Origin: Hyperoodon ampullatus
Lineage: Eukaryota; Chordata; Mammalia; Artiodactyla; Ziphiidae
Direction: 5' to 3'
Assembly: GCA_949752795.1 (NCBI GenBank)
Contig: OX457056.1
Location: 174,864,428 to 174,928,427 of the forward strand
DNA length: 64,000 nt
A program made the position numbers and the translations under genes. Numbering within the stretch: position 1 is the stretch's first letter; each line of letters opens with the position of its first letter. The notes beneath the pieces were generated by a model. The model had not been told where the DNA came from. It did no database searches and saw only the letters and a program-made list of their open reading frames with translations. Below, in pieces: positions 22,805-33,164 of this stretch.

Positions 22805-23000
22805 GATAATAACTGATATATTTGAATGCCAGGCTATGTGCTTTCAGTGATGTTATCACACTGAAGTTCTATATTCTTGTAAGAAAACATTATCCTCCTT
22901 ATTTTTTTAACAATTAGAAAGTTAGAGGGTGAATAACTTGTCCAAGGTTTTGCACCTGGTAACTGTCAGAGTTAGAAGCCACACCAAGATCTAATTTCAT
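22805..23000 (-). mobile_element. MIR SINE relic, minus strand
   Basis: 'gaatgccaggctatgtgctt', 'aacttgtccaaggttttgca' and 'tggtaactgtcagagttaga' are reverse MIR, diverged. Confidence 0.6.
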
Positions 23001-23244
23001 TATCTGTATTATTTTAATTATTTCTTGTTGTCCCTCATGATATTAAATTCTTGATAGATGGAATATATTTTGTCTAATAATCAGAAAATCCAATGAAATA
23101 AAAAGACAATTGTAAATGGTGAGTACATGGAAAAAATCAGTCAGTTGCCTGCATTTTTCACCTATGAGGATCTTGTGAGGTATTATGATATATCACCAAA
23201 TATTAGATTTTTCCATAACAAAATTAGAGATTCAAAGAATTTGG

Positions 23245-23370
23245 GAATTCATTTTTACAGAGAGCATTTATTGATCACCTACTATGTACCTGCTTTTCTG
23301 AGCTTGGGGCATAGCAGAACTGAACAAAATCCTTACTCTCCAGAAAACTGGGAGAACAACACAGATAAAA
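23245..23370 (-). mobile_element. L2 LINE 3'-end fragment, minus strand
   Basis: 'gcatttattgatcacctact', 'atgtacctgcttttctgagc' and 'agaactgaacaaaatcctta' match the reverse L2 3' end. An overlapping 99-codon plus-strand frame has no recognised domain. Confidence 0.6.
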
Positions 23371-23924
23371 TCCATGATCTTATGGAATTCTCATTCCCAT
23401 TATTGTCTCAATTACAATTCAGGTAGAAACAAATTATCCCAAATTACACAGATAATCGCCTCTTTAGTCCATTTCACTGCTCCTGTAGACTTAACCAGCC
23501 TTAACTGCCTATTGGGACCCCAAACATTCCTTTGAAAATGAATTAAATTTGTAGAATGGAGAATAAAGAAAAATATTTAAAATTGTTTTTTGATCTGTGC
23601 TCTGTTTCTCAGTGGACAATATTGAAGTAATATAATTTCTGCTTTGGTAGAATGGTAATGAGCTTTTATGCTCTAATATTATGTGGGAATTAGGGGATTG
23701 TTGACAATAATTGTGCCTCAAAAATTTGTGAATTATTTAGTGAATTAAAATTTACTTCATTAACTCACTCAAATTGCACAGGTGTGGACAATAGTCCCCA
23801 AGGTCATCGATGTATACAAGCTGAACCCCTGTGGACATGGTAGGTCAGTAACTCACCAAGACATGCCATGACCTTTATTTGGGAAAAAACTTTTTTTTTT
23901 TTTTCAAAGAGAAAATTGGCCACC
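23371..23924. other. Unassigned sequence
   Basis: No gene or clear repeat. A T-run lies at 23891-23904. Confidence 0.4.
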
Positions 23925-25242
23925 TATTGGGTTGGCCAAAAGGTTCCTTCATTTTTTTCTGTAAGATGGCTCTAGTAGTACTAGTTGTCTTTAACTTCCT
24001 TCAAAACAATTGTGTTTGATTGTATATGACAGCTGTCATATCTGGGTGCATTTTAAAAAAGACATCAAAATTGGTGAATTTTTGTGTAGACATTTTAATA
24101 TTGAAGATGGAAGAAAAAAGCAACACTTTTGTCATATTATGCTTTATTATTTCAAGAAAGGAAAAAATCCAAGCTAAAGGTAAAAAAAAAAAAAAAAAGA
24201 TTTGTGCAGTATATGGAGAAGGTGCTGTGACTGATCGAACATGTCAAAGGTGGTTTGCAAAGTTTCATGCTGGAGATTTCTCGCTGGATGATGCGCCACG
24301 GTTGGGTAGACCAGTTGAAGTTGATAGCGATCAAATTGAGACATTAACTGAGAACAATCAATGTTATATCATGCAGGAGACAGCAGAAATACTCAAAATA
24401 TCCAAATCAAATGCTGAAAATCATTTGCATCAGCTTGGTTATGTGAATCCCTTTGATGTCTGGTTTCCACATAAGTTAAGGGAAAGAAACCTCCTTGACT
24501 GTATTTCCACATGCAATTCTCTAGTTAAACGTAATAAAAATGTTCTGTTTTTAAAACAAATGGTGATGGAGTATGAAAAGTGGATACTGTACAATAATAT
24601 GGAATGGAAGAGATCATGGGGCAAGTGAAATGAACCACCACCAACCACACCAAAGGCCGGTCTTCATCCAAAGAAGGTGATGTTGGGATTGGAAGGGAGT
24701 ATATGGTGGGATTGGAAGGGAGTCCTCTATTATGAGCTCCTTCTGGAAAACCAAACAATTAATTCCAACAAGTACTGCTCCCAATTAGACTAACTGAAAG
24801 CAGCACTCGATGAAAAGCGTCCAGAATTAGTCAACAGAAAACTCATAATCTTCCATCAGGATAATGCAAGACCGCATGTTTCTTTGATGACCAGGCAAAA
24901 ACTGTTACAGCTTCACTGGGAAGTTTTGATTCATCCACCACACTCACCAGACATTGCACCTTCAGCTTTCCATTTATTTAGGTCTTTAAAAAATTCTCTT
25001 AATGCAAAAAATTTCAATTCCCTGGAAGACTGTAAAAGACACCTGGAACAGTTCTTTGCTCAAAAAGATAAAAAGCTTCAGGAAGATGAAATTATGAAGT
25101 TGTCTGAAAAATGACAGAAGGTAGTGGAACAAAAGGGTGAATACATTGTGAATACATTGTTCAATAAAGTTCTTGGTGAAAATGAAAAATGTGTCTTTTA
25201 TTTTTACTTAAAAACCAAAGGCACTTTTTGGCCAACCCAATA
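23925..25242 (+). mobile_element. Nearly complete mariner DNA transposon, inactive
   Basis: Both ends are present. The left end reads TATTGGGTTGGCCAAAAGG from 23925, and the right end is its reverse complement, GGCCAACCCAATA, ending at 25242. TA dinucleotides at both borders are the TSD used by mariner. The internal distance of about 1.3 kb is the usual mariner size. The ends match the mariner family I know from cattle and relatives. Between them lies a broken transposase related to the cecropia/Hsmar1-type group. Internal changes include an A-run at 24182-24198 and a 24-bp tandem duplication at 24684-24731. Confidence 0.92.
24107..25114 (+). pseudogene. Mariner transposase pseudogene
   Basis: Mariner transposase binds the terminal repeats through an N-terminal helix-turn-helix pair and cuts with a DD34D catalytic triad. 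The N-terminal half is open to 24628, with 'CQRWFAKFHAGDFSLDD', 'LGRPVEVDSDQ' and 'HLHQLGYV' typical of the DNA-binding domain. In the block before 'EKWILYNN' (about 24565-24600) the usual first aspartate is replaced by tyrosine (MEYEKW). After frameshifts, the second catalytic block 'HQDNARPHV' is at about 24853-24880 and the third, 'HPPHSPDIAPS', at about 24936-24968, both aspartates kept. ATG at 24107 is the likely original start. No intact protein of about 340 residues is possible. Confidence 0.88.
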
Positions 25243-25640
25243 CTTATCCTGCATTCATCAGCTAATTGCTCCTTCTGCTTCACATGCCTCATAGATGAGT
25301 TATCCCCAGAAGAAACTTTGAATTGAAGACTGGCTCCTTTTATCAAGCAGCATCACTTGGTAGACAGGATACTCGAATAGCTCCAGTTACTGGTAGTGAC
25401 TGTACATTTTAGGTATTTAGTCCATTAGTCCATTACCTGCAACCTTTGGGAATCCTGGAACTTAAGCTTTGTGGCTTTGACATGTTGGGTGTGATCTTGG
25501 ATACCCCTGAAATGTAGTAATAGCTCTTTTTTTTTTTTTCGGTGTGAATTCACCTCAGCTGTCATAGAAGGCAAATGTGTAGGGTAATTAGGGAACTTAT
25601 GGCAGTGACTTACTTTTATTCTACACATACATCACCAAAG
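25243..25640. other. Unassigned sequence
   Basis: No gene or clear repeat. T-run at 25529-25540. Confidence 0.4.
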
Positions 25641-25748
25641 GACTTTATGAAAATTCATATCCTTGTTTTCTAGGTCCAGAGAAGGGCCTGAGATTCTGCA
25701 TTTTTCTCCAAGAGTGCTGGTGATGCTGGTCCTTAGAGCACCCTTTAA
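25641..25748 (+). mobile_element. MER5-like hAT MITE fragment
   Basis: 'ttctaggtccagagaagggc', 'ctgagattctgcatttttct' and 'gtgctggtgatgctggtcct' resemble the inner part of MER5-type elements. Terminal repeats are not both visible. Confidence 0.5.
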
Positions 25749-25989
25749 ATGGAGAGTGAACCTGATCGACTACCCATGAATCACAGCTCAAGGCAGCTGT
25801 GTTGTTTTCCTTTTATTGTTACACGCCCAGTAATTGTAATTAAGGTTTCAAAGAAGCAACTTAAAAATTTGTGGTTGCAATTGAATGTACTTTATGAAGA
25901 AAATATATGCTACACTGATGTTCACAATTTGGGATTAAGAAACTCTCACTTGAGATGGAAACCTCATCCATGCCAGGGGTTCATTTTGT
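25749..25989. other. Unassigned sequence
   Basis: A 103-codon plus-strand frame starting here runs into the MIR relic and has no recognisable domain. I do not call it a gene. Confidence 0.4.
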
Positions 25990-26205
25990 ATGTTTGGGGA
26001 ACTCCTTCACATACGTTATCTTATTTGGACCTTACTACCTCTTTGATGTTGACCAGCTGAATATTTTTCTAACTTATTTTTACAGATAATTCAAATGAGA
26101 AACATAGCAGTGGGTGACACCCCCAAGATCACACAAAGCATTGTGACAAAGCAGAGGTATGAAACCAAGGATCCCAGCTTTCAGTTTTGTGGTAGAGTCA
26201 TCTAA
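25990..26205 (-). mobile_element. MIR SINE relic, minus strand
   Basis: 'cacatacgttatcttatttg', 'ttatttttacagataattca' and 'gatcacacaaagcattgtga' are reverse MIR. Confidence 0.7.
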
Positions 26206-26694
26206 CAAAATGCTTTTCATTTTATCCTTCCAAAACCCTCTAAATTGATTGCCTTGCTTCACATATTGTATGTTCAAACTAAAGTGTTATATACGCTTAT
26301 AATATACTTAGCTATCATCCATGTCATTACCATTATCACCCAAAACACTCCATGGCAGTGCTTCTGAAAAGCACTTATTATGTTTAAGGAATAGTTTGCA
26401 TGTACATTGGATATACAAAAGAACATAGGAGTCAAGGCCTGCTGTTCAAATACCACACAAATGATTTTCATGACAACATAAGAGAGGAGATTTGAAATAT
26501 CAAATTACAGATATCAAATCAAATGAGCTAATGCAGTTTTGTTAGGTGCTTAATACCTAATGAACACTCAAATAATGTTACTATCAAACAGGTGTCTAAA
26601 CAATAAAAGTTATAGAATATTGAAATATTTAGTGGTCAAGGAAATCTCAACAGATGAAGGAAGATTTTTACTGGCTCTTGAAAGAAGTAAAATC
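26206..26694. other. Unassigned sequence
   Basis: No gene or clear repeat recognised. Confidence 0.4.
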
Positions 26695-26960
26695 AAAGTG
26701 GTTAAGAGCAAGCCTCTGGAGTTTAGGTGCCTGGATTTGAATTACAGCCCAGCCAATCCCATGCTGTGTGAATTTGGGTTAAGTAACTTGACTCAGTTAC
26801 TCTCAGAAGTAACTCTGAGCCTAAACTTGCTCATTGGTAAGCTGGGGAGAGAATAATTGGTTCTACCTCAAGTGTTGTTGAGAAAATTAAATAAGACATA
26901 AAAAAACACTTAGTATACTGCTTGATACGTGGAAAATGCTCTGTAATCAGAGCTAATTTT
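26695..26960 (+). mobile_element. MIR SINE, plus strand, nearly full length
   Basis: It starts in the tRNA-like head ('gtggttaagagcaagcctct', 'ctggatttgaattacagccc' with the B box) and runs through 'gaatttgggttaagtaactt' to 'cttagtatactgcttgatac'. The B-box sequence is near 26733-26745. A short internal duplication around 'gactcagttactctcagaag' interrupts the core. Confidence 0.85.
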
Positions 26961-26961
26961 A

Positions 26962-27190
26962 TTGATCATCTACTTGTTCTAAGCACTACTTACACGTGTC
27001 TACTCATTTCAGCTTGACAGCAACCCCATGAGGTCCTGCATTATTATTCCCATTTTAAATATATGAATACTAAAGTCCAGAGAGATTAAATGACTTGCCT
27101 TAACTCACACAATTTGGAATTGTGAGAAATGTGGTTAAAACCCAGGTATCTGGCCTTAAATCTGTGTTCTTTACTAAACTATACCAACTG
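26962..27190 (-). mobile_element. MIR SINE, minus strand, nearly full length
   Basis: 'attgatcatctacttgttct', 'gacagcaaccccatgaggtc', 'ttcccattttaaatatatga' and 'gacttgccttaactcacaca' give a reverse MIR from 3' end to head. It abuts the plus-strand MIR just upstream, tail to tail. Confidence 0.85.
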
Positions 27191-27541
27191 TACAGACATC
27201 AGTTCTATTATTACTTCTACTATACTACCACCACCACCACTATGACTATTTTTGTTGTTATTTTTGTGATTGCTGCAGTAGTTATTAATATTATTTGTAT
27301 TGTATGCCATTACAGCTTTAGGAAAGCTGAACAAATTAAGGTGAAATGGGGTGCATTCTAGTGTGAGTAAAGGTAGAAAGGTGGAGATCCATCTGGCCTG
27401 ATAGAGAGCTGCTGGGCTGGTATGACTGAGGTGGTGAGCTTGTGGGGTGAAGAACTAGGAAATTAGGTGGAAGAGGGAGGTTGGTGCCAGACTATAGGAG
27501 AACTTTAATCTCACTCTAACTTGTTAGGGCTTTGTTCTGAG
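27191..27541. repeat. Trinucleotide-like region then unassigned sequence
   Basis: 27206-27300 is rich in TAT/TAC/CCA and TTG/TTA-type triplets, including a short (ACC)n run at about 27226-27241. It is low-complexity DNA beside the MIR. The remainder is unrecognised. Confidence 0.5.
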
Positions 27542-27752
27542 GAAAATGGGAGATTTTTTTTTTTTTTATTGGAGTATAGTTGCTTTCCACTACTGTGTCA
27601 GATTCAGCTGTACAGCAAAGTGAATCATGCATACATATACATATGTCCCCTCTTTTTTGGATTTCCTTCCCATTTAGGTTACCACAGAGTACTGAGTAGA
27701 ATTCTCTGTGCTATACAGTAGGTTCTCATTAATTATGAAAATGGGAGATTTT
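27542..27752 (-). mobile_element. 5'-truncated L1 3' end with 16-bp perfect TSD, minus strand
   Basis: The direct repeats GAAAATGGGAGATTTT at 27542-27557 and 27737-27752 are identical. The 179-bp insert (27558-27736) is an L1 3' UTR in reverse, with 'attggagtatagttgctttc' at the tail side and 'gctatacagtaggttctcat' at the 5' side. It is a clear target-primed insertion, truncated close to the L1 3' end. Confidence 0.92.
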
Positions 27753-28786
27753 GAGTCTTTTTAATAAGGGAATGATTAAGTTGTGTCACCCACCCATGTG
27801 CCCCATCCACTCTAATGCACATTAGGAATGTAGCTAAAAAGGTCTTAGCTATTCTCAGGACAAGAGATATGATCACAGACTCACAAACACATATGCTGTA
27901 CACTAAGAAACCTACACATAAAATGTGGCTATAAAGTAATGATGCTAATTGCACAAGGCTCTTGTGGAATCTATTTTATTACTCTATAGCTTTGGCTCCT
28001 ATATAAGAAATATATTAGAAAATAAAACTGGGAGAATCAATCACATTGCTTAGAAGTTCTTCTATGTGACTCACTTAGCAGGTATGTGATGGAAGAAACT
28101 TTTATGGTAGGGAAATTTCTATCAGTCACAGCTTTTATAACTGTTTATTGAAGATATACACAGTTCTACAATGGCAGTGCTAAAATTGGCTTTTACTTCC
28201 TTGAACCATCATTGTATTGAACCAGGTAACCAGAAAATCACAATGTGGTGATCTTTCTCTACACTAATCCTTCCATGAGTGCTTAATGGCTTGTCTGTTC
28301 ATCTTGGAGATAATAAACCTTGCATTGAAGCAAGAGCTGTCTTGGTGACTTTGCATAAATCATTATTTGTAAAAGTGAAGGAAAACCTATAGATAGGAAC
28401 CAAGGACTGGGACTGCTCAGCTTTTAAGAATTAGCTCTGGTAATTGCTGTGACTACATTAGAAATGCACTGAGCAAATAGACACAGACCAAAAAGTAAAT
28501 ATTATCTCTCAAAGTGATCAATATAACAACTTCCAACACAGGAAGGGCAATTATTAAATATCCTAGCAAGGTTTGCCAGAGCAAAACAACATTGTAATAA
28601 AATGCCTGCTAGGTAGAAAATGGGAAACAAAGACCTATAGAAACATGGAGACATTCTTCTATAGCTAAAAATCAAGTTGACGTGTTATAAGAAAGTGTAC
28701 ATAGAAAATAGTTATGTTATTAAAATAGTACAACTTAAAATTTTAAAACTAGTTATTTCTGATGATTTTAAAATATTGCTTCAATT
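27753..28786. other. Unassigned sequence
   Basis: No gene or recognised repeat in about 1 kb. Confidence 0.4.
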
Positions 28787-28796
28787 AAGATAGTTT

Positions 28797-28840
<44 letters not shown>

Positions 28841-29044
28841 GATACGCGGGCCTCTCACCGTTGTGGCCTCTCCCGTTGCGGAGCACAGGCTCCGGACGCA
28901 CAGGCTCAGCAGCCATGGCTCACGGGCCCAGCCGCTCTGCGGCACGTGGGATCCTCCCAGATTGGGGCACGAACCCGCGTCCCCTGCATCGGCAGGCGGA
29001 CTCTCAACCACTGCGCCACCAGGGAAGCCCAAGATAGTTTTCTT
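28787..29044 (-). mobile_element. CHR-2-type tRNA-derived SINE with perfect 14-bp TSD
   Basis: TSDs AAGATAGTTTTCTT at 28787-28800 and 29031-29044 are identical. The insert is 28801-29030. Its tail appears as 38 T (28801-28838). On the minus strand the head GGGCTTCCCTGGTGGCGCAG (A box) is followed by the B-box-like GGGTTCGTGCCCC near 28966-28978. The long pure tail, perfect TSD and body close to the other CHR-2 copies suggest a young insertion. Open frames across it are fortuitous. Confidence 0.95.
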
Positions 29045-29589
29045 AAGGCAGGAGACTGATTGGCTTCCCACATGGGATTTGTACCATCCTGTTTTTCAGC
29101 TTCTCCTGTCATACCTTGAGTCACTGTTGAATCACTCCATTTCTCAGCATCCTACTAGGCTAAGAGAACACAAACATTTTCTTGAAGTAAAGGCAGATAG
29201 AATTTTCTCCCAAACACAGATTCACAAGAAAACAAGACAAAGAGAGATTGAAGAGAGAAGTAGGACACTATATTTAGGCCAGTTGCCTGATTTCCACCAA
29301 ACTTTATCCTAATTTCTTTTAGGCTCTTGTCCCAGAGGCTGATTTTTTTTTTTTCAAGAAGCAGACACACCTACAATGGATAGCTCAGCCAGCAAAAAAT
29401 ACTCTCAGATTAGTAACAGACCACTAAACAGCACACTGGTGAGTCTGAAGCTGATAGAATATCATCCTGATGTGTTAGCCAATGGTTCAAAGTTTGCACA
29501 GGGAGACTTTGTTTGTTTGTTCATTTCTTTCTTTTTCCATTTTATTATTTCTGCTCTTTATACACTTTTTTGCTTTCTCCAAGTTACCT
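29045..29589. other. Unassigned sequence
   Basis: No gene or clear repeat recognised. Confidence 0.4.
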
Positions 29590-30345
29590 CCCACCCCTAT
29601 TCCTCTTCCTTTCTTCCTTTCTTCATGCTTTTTTCATTCCTCCTACCTGGGCTGCTGCAATAGTCTCCTAACTGGTTTCCCTGATTCTACCCTTGCCCCT
29701 GAAGTCTGTGCTCAACCCTGTAGCCAGAGAGACCTTTTTAGGACATAAGTCAGGTCATACCCCTCCGCAAAACACCCTGCCCTGTCTTCCTATTTTACCC
29801 CAGTCCAAACCAAAACCCGTGCAGAGGCTACAAGATCCTACAAGATCCAGTCCTCTGTTTATTTGCAGAGCTTTTTTCTTCCTTATTTCTCCCAGACAAG
29901 ACAGACCCACTCCCAACTTAGTGCTCTTTTATTGGATCATCCCTCAATATCTGAATGACTGACTCTCACTTTCTGTGAGACTTTGCTTAAACCTCACCTT
30001 CTCAGTGACCATTGACTACCTTGTTTAAAACTGAAATCAACCCTCCTCCTCTCCTTCAACTCTGGCTATTTTTTTAAATTAATTTTTATTGGAGTATAGT
30101 TGATTTACAGTGTTGTGTTAGTTAACCCTGGCATTCTTAATTTCCTTTACCCTGTTCTTTTTAACATATTACACAATTTACATATTTATTATGTTTATTG
30201 TTAATTGTCTTTCTTCTTACACTAGAATGTAAGCTCTATGAGAAAGGGACATTTGCTTGTTCAGTGATTTATTCCCTGAGCCTAGAACAGTGTCTGAGAA
30301 AAGCAGGTACCTGATAAATATATTTTTCAAAAAATGAAAGTAACT
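29590..30345 (+). mobile_element. L2 LINE, 3' part of ORF and 3' UTR, plus strand
   Basis: It follows the L2 order: 'gctgctgcaatagtctccta', 'tgcttaaacctcaccttctc', 'cactagaatgtaagctctat' and 'cagtgtctgagaaaagcagg'. About 700 bp of an ancient CR1-clade LINE (RT C-terminus and 3' UTR), with the reading frame lost. A short L1 tail interrupts it at 30071-30123. Confidence 0.8.
30058..30135 (-). mobile_element. 53-bp L1 tail insertion within L2
   Basis: Insert 30071-30123 ('ttaatttttattggagtata', 'gttgatttacagtgttgtgt') is the last ~50 bp of an L1 in reverse. It is flanked by an imperfect repeat, AACTCTGGCTATT (30058-30070) and AACCCTGGCATT (30124-30135), within the L2. Confidence 0.7.
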
Positions 30346-30499
30346 ATCTTCAAGATGGGAAACAGACAAGATAGTGAAATAAAAAACAATTGGTAAGTGT
30401 GATCATGGAGGTCTGTAATTATTTTAAAAGTAAAAATAGAAATTTTCCGTCTCTGTTAGCATGAGGGTGAAGACAAGCTTGAGGAAATGATCAGAGAAA

Positions 30500-32360
30500 T
30501 TGTAACATTAGTGCAGGATTTGGGAGCATGATGAGAATTTCACCAGGCAGACTAGAATATCACAGGTGAGAGAATGTGTTCTGGATAGAAAGAACAACAT
30601 ATGAGAAGGCACTCGTGTGTGAGAGCCACTTTGTGTATATATTTGCAGAAAGAAGGTGCAAGCAATACACTTAGATGTATTACAGGGAACATATAGGGTA
30701 GAAGTTGGAAATGAGGTTGTACAGGTAAAGCAATAGAGGAGCCAGATGATGATGGGTCTCACTTGCAAAGCAAAAGAGATTAGATTTGTTCCAAAGACAA
30801 CAGGTATTCACCGAAGGACTGAACAGGGGAGAAATGATGCAATTTAAATTTTTAAATATTGTGATAGCATAGGATGGATAGGAGAAAATGCCTCTGGTGT
30901 CTAAGAAACCATTTGCAGGATACTGGTGGAGACTTCAATTAAGACAATGGAATCAGAGAGCTGAGGGGTCATGTCTGAGAAAGATTTAAAAGGAAGACCT
31001 CTCACGAATCAGTAACTGATAGCTGATGAAGTGCAAGGAACAAGGATGAGTCTAATATAATTCTGACATTTTTAGTATGAGTGACCAATTGGATTGTGAT
31101 GATATTAGCTATAAATAGAAAATTAAGAGATGAGCAGGTTTGGGGAAATAAAGTTTTTAATGAAATGTTGAGTTTTTTGTGCTAGGGAACTCCCAGAGGA
31201 GTCATAAAGTAATTAAAAATAAGTGAATTAAGTGGGTAGAACTTAGGATACAAGTTTAGAAAGGTGGTGATAGAGATCTGAGCAGGAATAGTTAATGACA
31301 GTTAAACCATGATGAGTAGTGTCATTGTCCCACCAGAATCTGCCGAGTTATAAGAAAGCCAAGGTTGGTGTTCTGGGGAAAGTTACTAAAGTTACAGGTA
31401 GTATTGTTAGGTAGAGGAAATACTACCTGTGAATGGGATATTGCATAAATCAACAAAGATTTGGGAAGATAAGGAGGTGTAGTGGTGTCATGGAAGTCAA
31501 GAAAGAAAGAAATGACCCCCATGATTCGGTACTGTAGGGAGACCACTGAAAATAAGGAATGGAGACCCAGGAGTTACCCACCTTACTAAGAAAAATTTTC
31601 AGAGGCGTTTTGGGAATGGAAGATAAACTACAGTGTATTGAAAAGTCTAAGGGACATAATGGGTAGAAGATTATGTTTATAGATGAGTCTTTTTTTTTTT
31701 TTAAGCTGTGGTTTTCTTTTTTTTTTTTTTTGAAGATGTTGGGGGTAGGAGTTTATTAATTAATTTATTAATTTTTGTTGTGTTGGGTCTTCGTTTCTGT
31801 GCGAGGGCTTTCTCTAGTTGCGGCGAGCGGGGGCCACTCTTCATTGTGGTGTGCGGGCCTCTCACTATCGCAGTCTCTCTTGTTGCGGAGCACAGGCTCC
31901 AGACGCACAGGCTCAGTAGTTGTGGCTCATGGGCCTAGTTGCTCCACAGCATGTGGGATCCTCCCAGACCAGGCTCGAACCCATGTCCCCTGCATTAGCA
32001 GGCAGATTCTCAACAACTGTGCCACCAGGGAAGCCCTAGATGAGTCTTTAAGAAACCAGATATGAAGGGTAGCATAGAAATAAGGAAGCAATTTAAGGTG
32101 GATATAAGGTGAAGAGAAGATTATTTCTCATACAAGAAAGAATTGTTGGGCAGATAGATTCAATGCTGTCCAAGAGTTTGAAAATGAAGGAGAGAGACTA
32201 AGCTGTTCTCATCCCTGAAGGAAGGGACCCATTCTGTGTGGGGAGGAATAGGAGTTGGGATGCAGATCAAAAATGGAGGCATTAGCCCCCAAAAGAAAAA
32301 AAGAACATTATTTGTTCTTTGAAGTTGAGAGGAGAGGATGGTGGTGTTTACAAATAAACA
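30500..32360 (-). mobile_element. L2 LINE relic, minus strand, interrupted by a CHR-1 SINE
   Basis: Purine-rich reverse L2 sequence: 'gaggagccagatgatgatgg', 'acaggtattcaccgaaggac', 'aggaacaaggatgagtctaa', 'gagatgagcaggtttgggga' and 'tgttgagttttttgtgctag'. It resumes after the SINE at 32050. Frame is not preserved. The right limit is approximate. Confidence 0.6.
31680..32049 (-). mobile_element. CHR-1-type (longer) tRNA-derived SINE with 13-bp TSD
   Basis: TSDs TAGATGAGTCTTT at 31680-31692 and 32037-32049 are identical. The insert of about 344 bp is longer than the CHR-2 copies. It shares the tRNA-like head ('gggcttccctggtggcacag') but has an extra downstream body ('cgctcgccgcaactagagaa', 'aacgaagacccaacacaaca') and an AT-rich (TTAA) tail. 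More substitutions than the CHR-2 copies here, so older. Confidence 0.9.
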
Positions 32361-33164
32361 TATGGGGAACACTGGGGTATTAAGGAATCAATATATAACT
32401 CTCCCCACTCCACACCATGTTCCCTGAATTCAGAACCAAATGCAGAATCACACAATGAGGCAGAGAGATGAAACTCAATGTGGAAGCTTTATAAGTGATG
32501 GGTTGACTGGAAAACGCCCTGTGAGGTATGGGTCCAGAGACTTGTTAATATTCTAGCCATGAATTAGGTATTAGACAGGCATATAGAGCTGGACAGCTTG
32601 ACATATCCAAGCTTCCCCAAAGAGAATGGGCCCCTTACTCTGGGGCCAAGATCAGTGAGCAGATGCCAATGTGTGCTCTCTGAAGATGGATCTCAAGGAG
32701 AGAAGGGGTTGAAGTGAGCATGTCCAGTCCTTTCTCCCATATGAACCAATCAGATACTTAATTCTGGCACCATGAGACTGGTGATACAGGAAGTCCCCTT
32801 TCCAACAGGGAAAATTGATGAGGTTAAGGGAATTCCCACTTTGATTTATTATTTGAAGCAGAAAGTGAGTTCTTCCTATGTTTGAGGGAGGTGAGAATAG
32901 GGGTAGGAGGGCTGAGGAAACATAGTGAATGTGTGTAATGGCTGCTGTGAGGAATGAAAGAGTGATCCAGGGACATATGGAAGAATTGTTCAGGGGAATC
33001 AAAGCCCAGCTGAGGACAGAGAAATATGTTTACTCTTCTCCAGAAGGTCCTGGAAGGTATTGTCTAGGAGAAATATGCTTTAATTTATACTGAATTGGGA
33101 ACTTTCATGGGAGTTGAAGTGGTGGCAAAAGAATGGTTGAAATCATGAAGTCTAGACTTGTGTC
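32361..33164. other. Unassigned sequence
   Basis: No gene recognised. A minus-strand open stretch of 116 codons (33002-32652) has no domain I can identify. Confidence 0.4.

Noticed and set aside
27122..27361. Frame with Tyr/Thr runs
   Set aside because: Produced by the triplet-like low-complexity tract at 27206-27300.
28837..29312. Plus-strand 66- and 149-codon frames
   Set aside because: The SINE body read in antisense plus flanking DNA. The same peptide pattern appears at 34051-34325 and 42843-43045.
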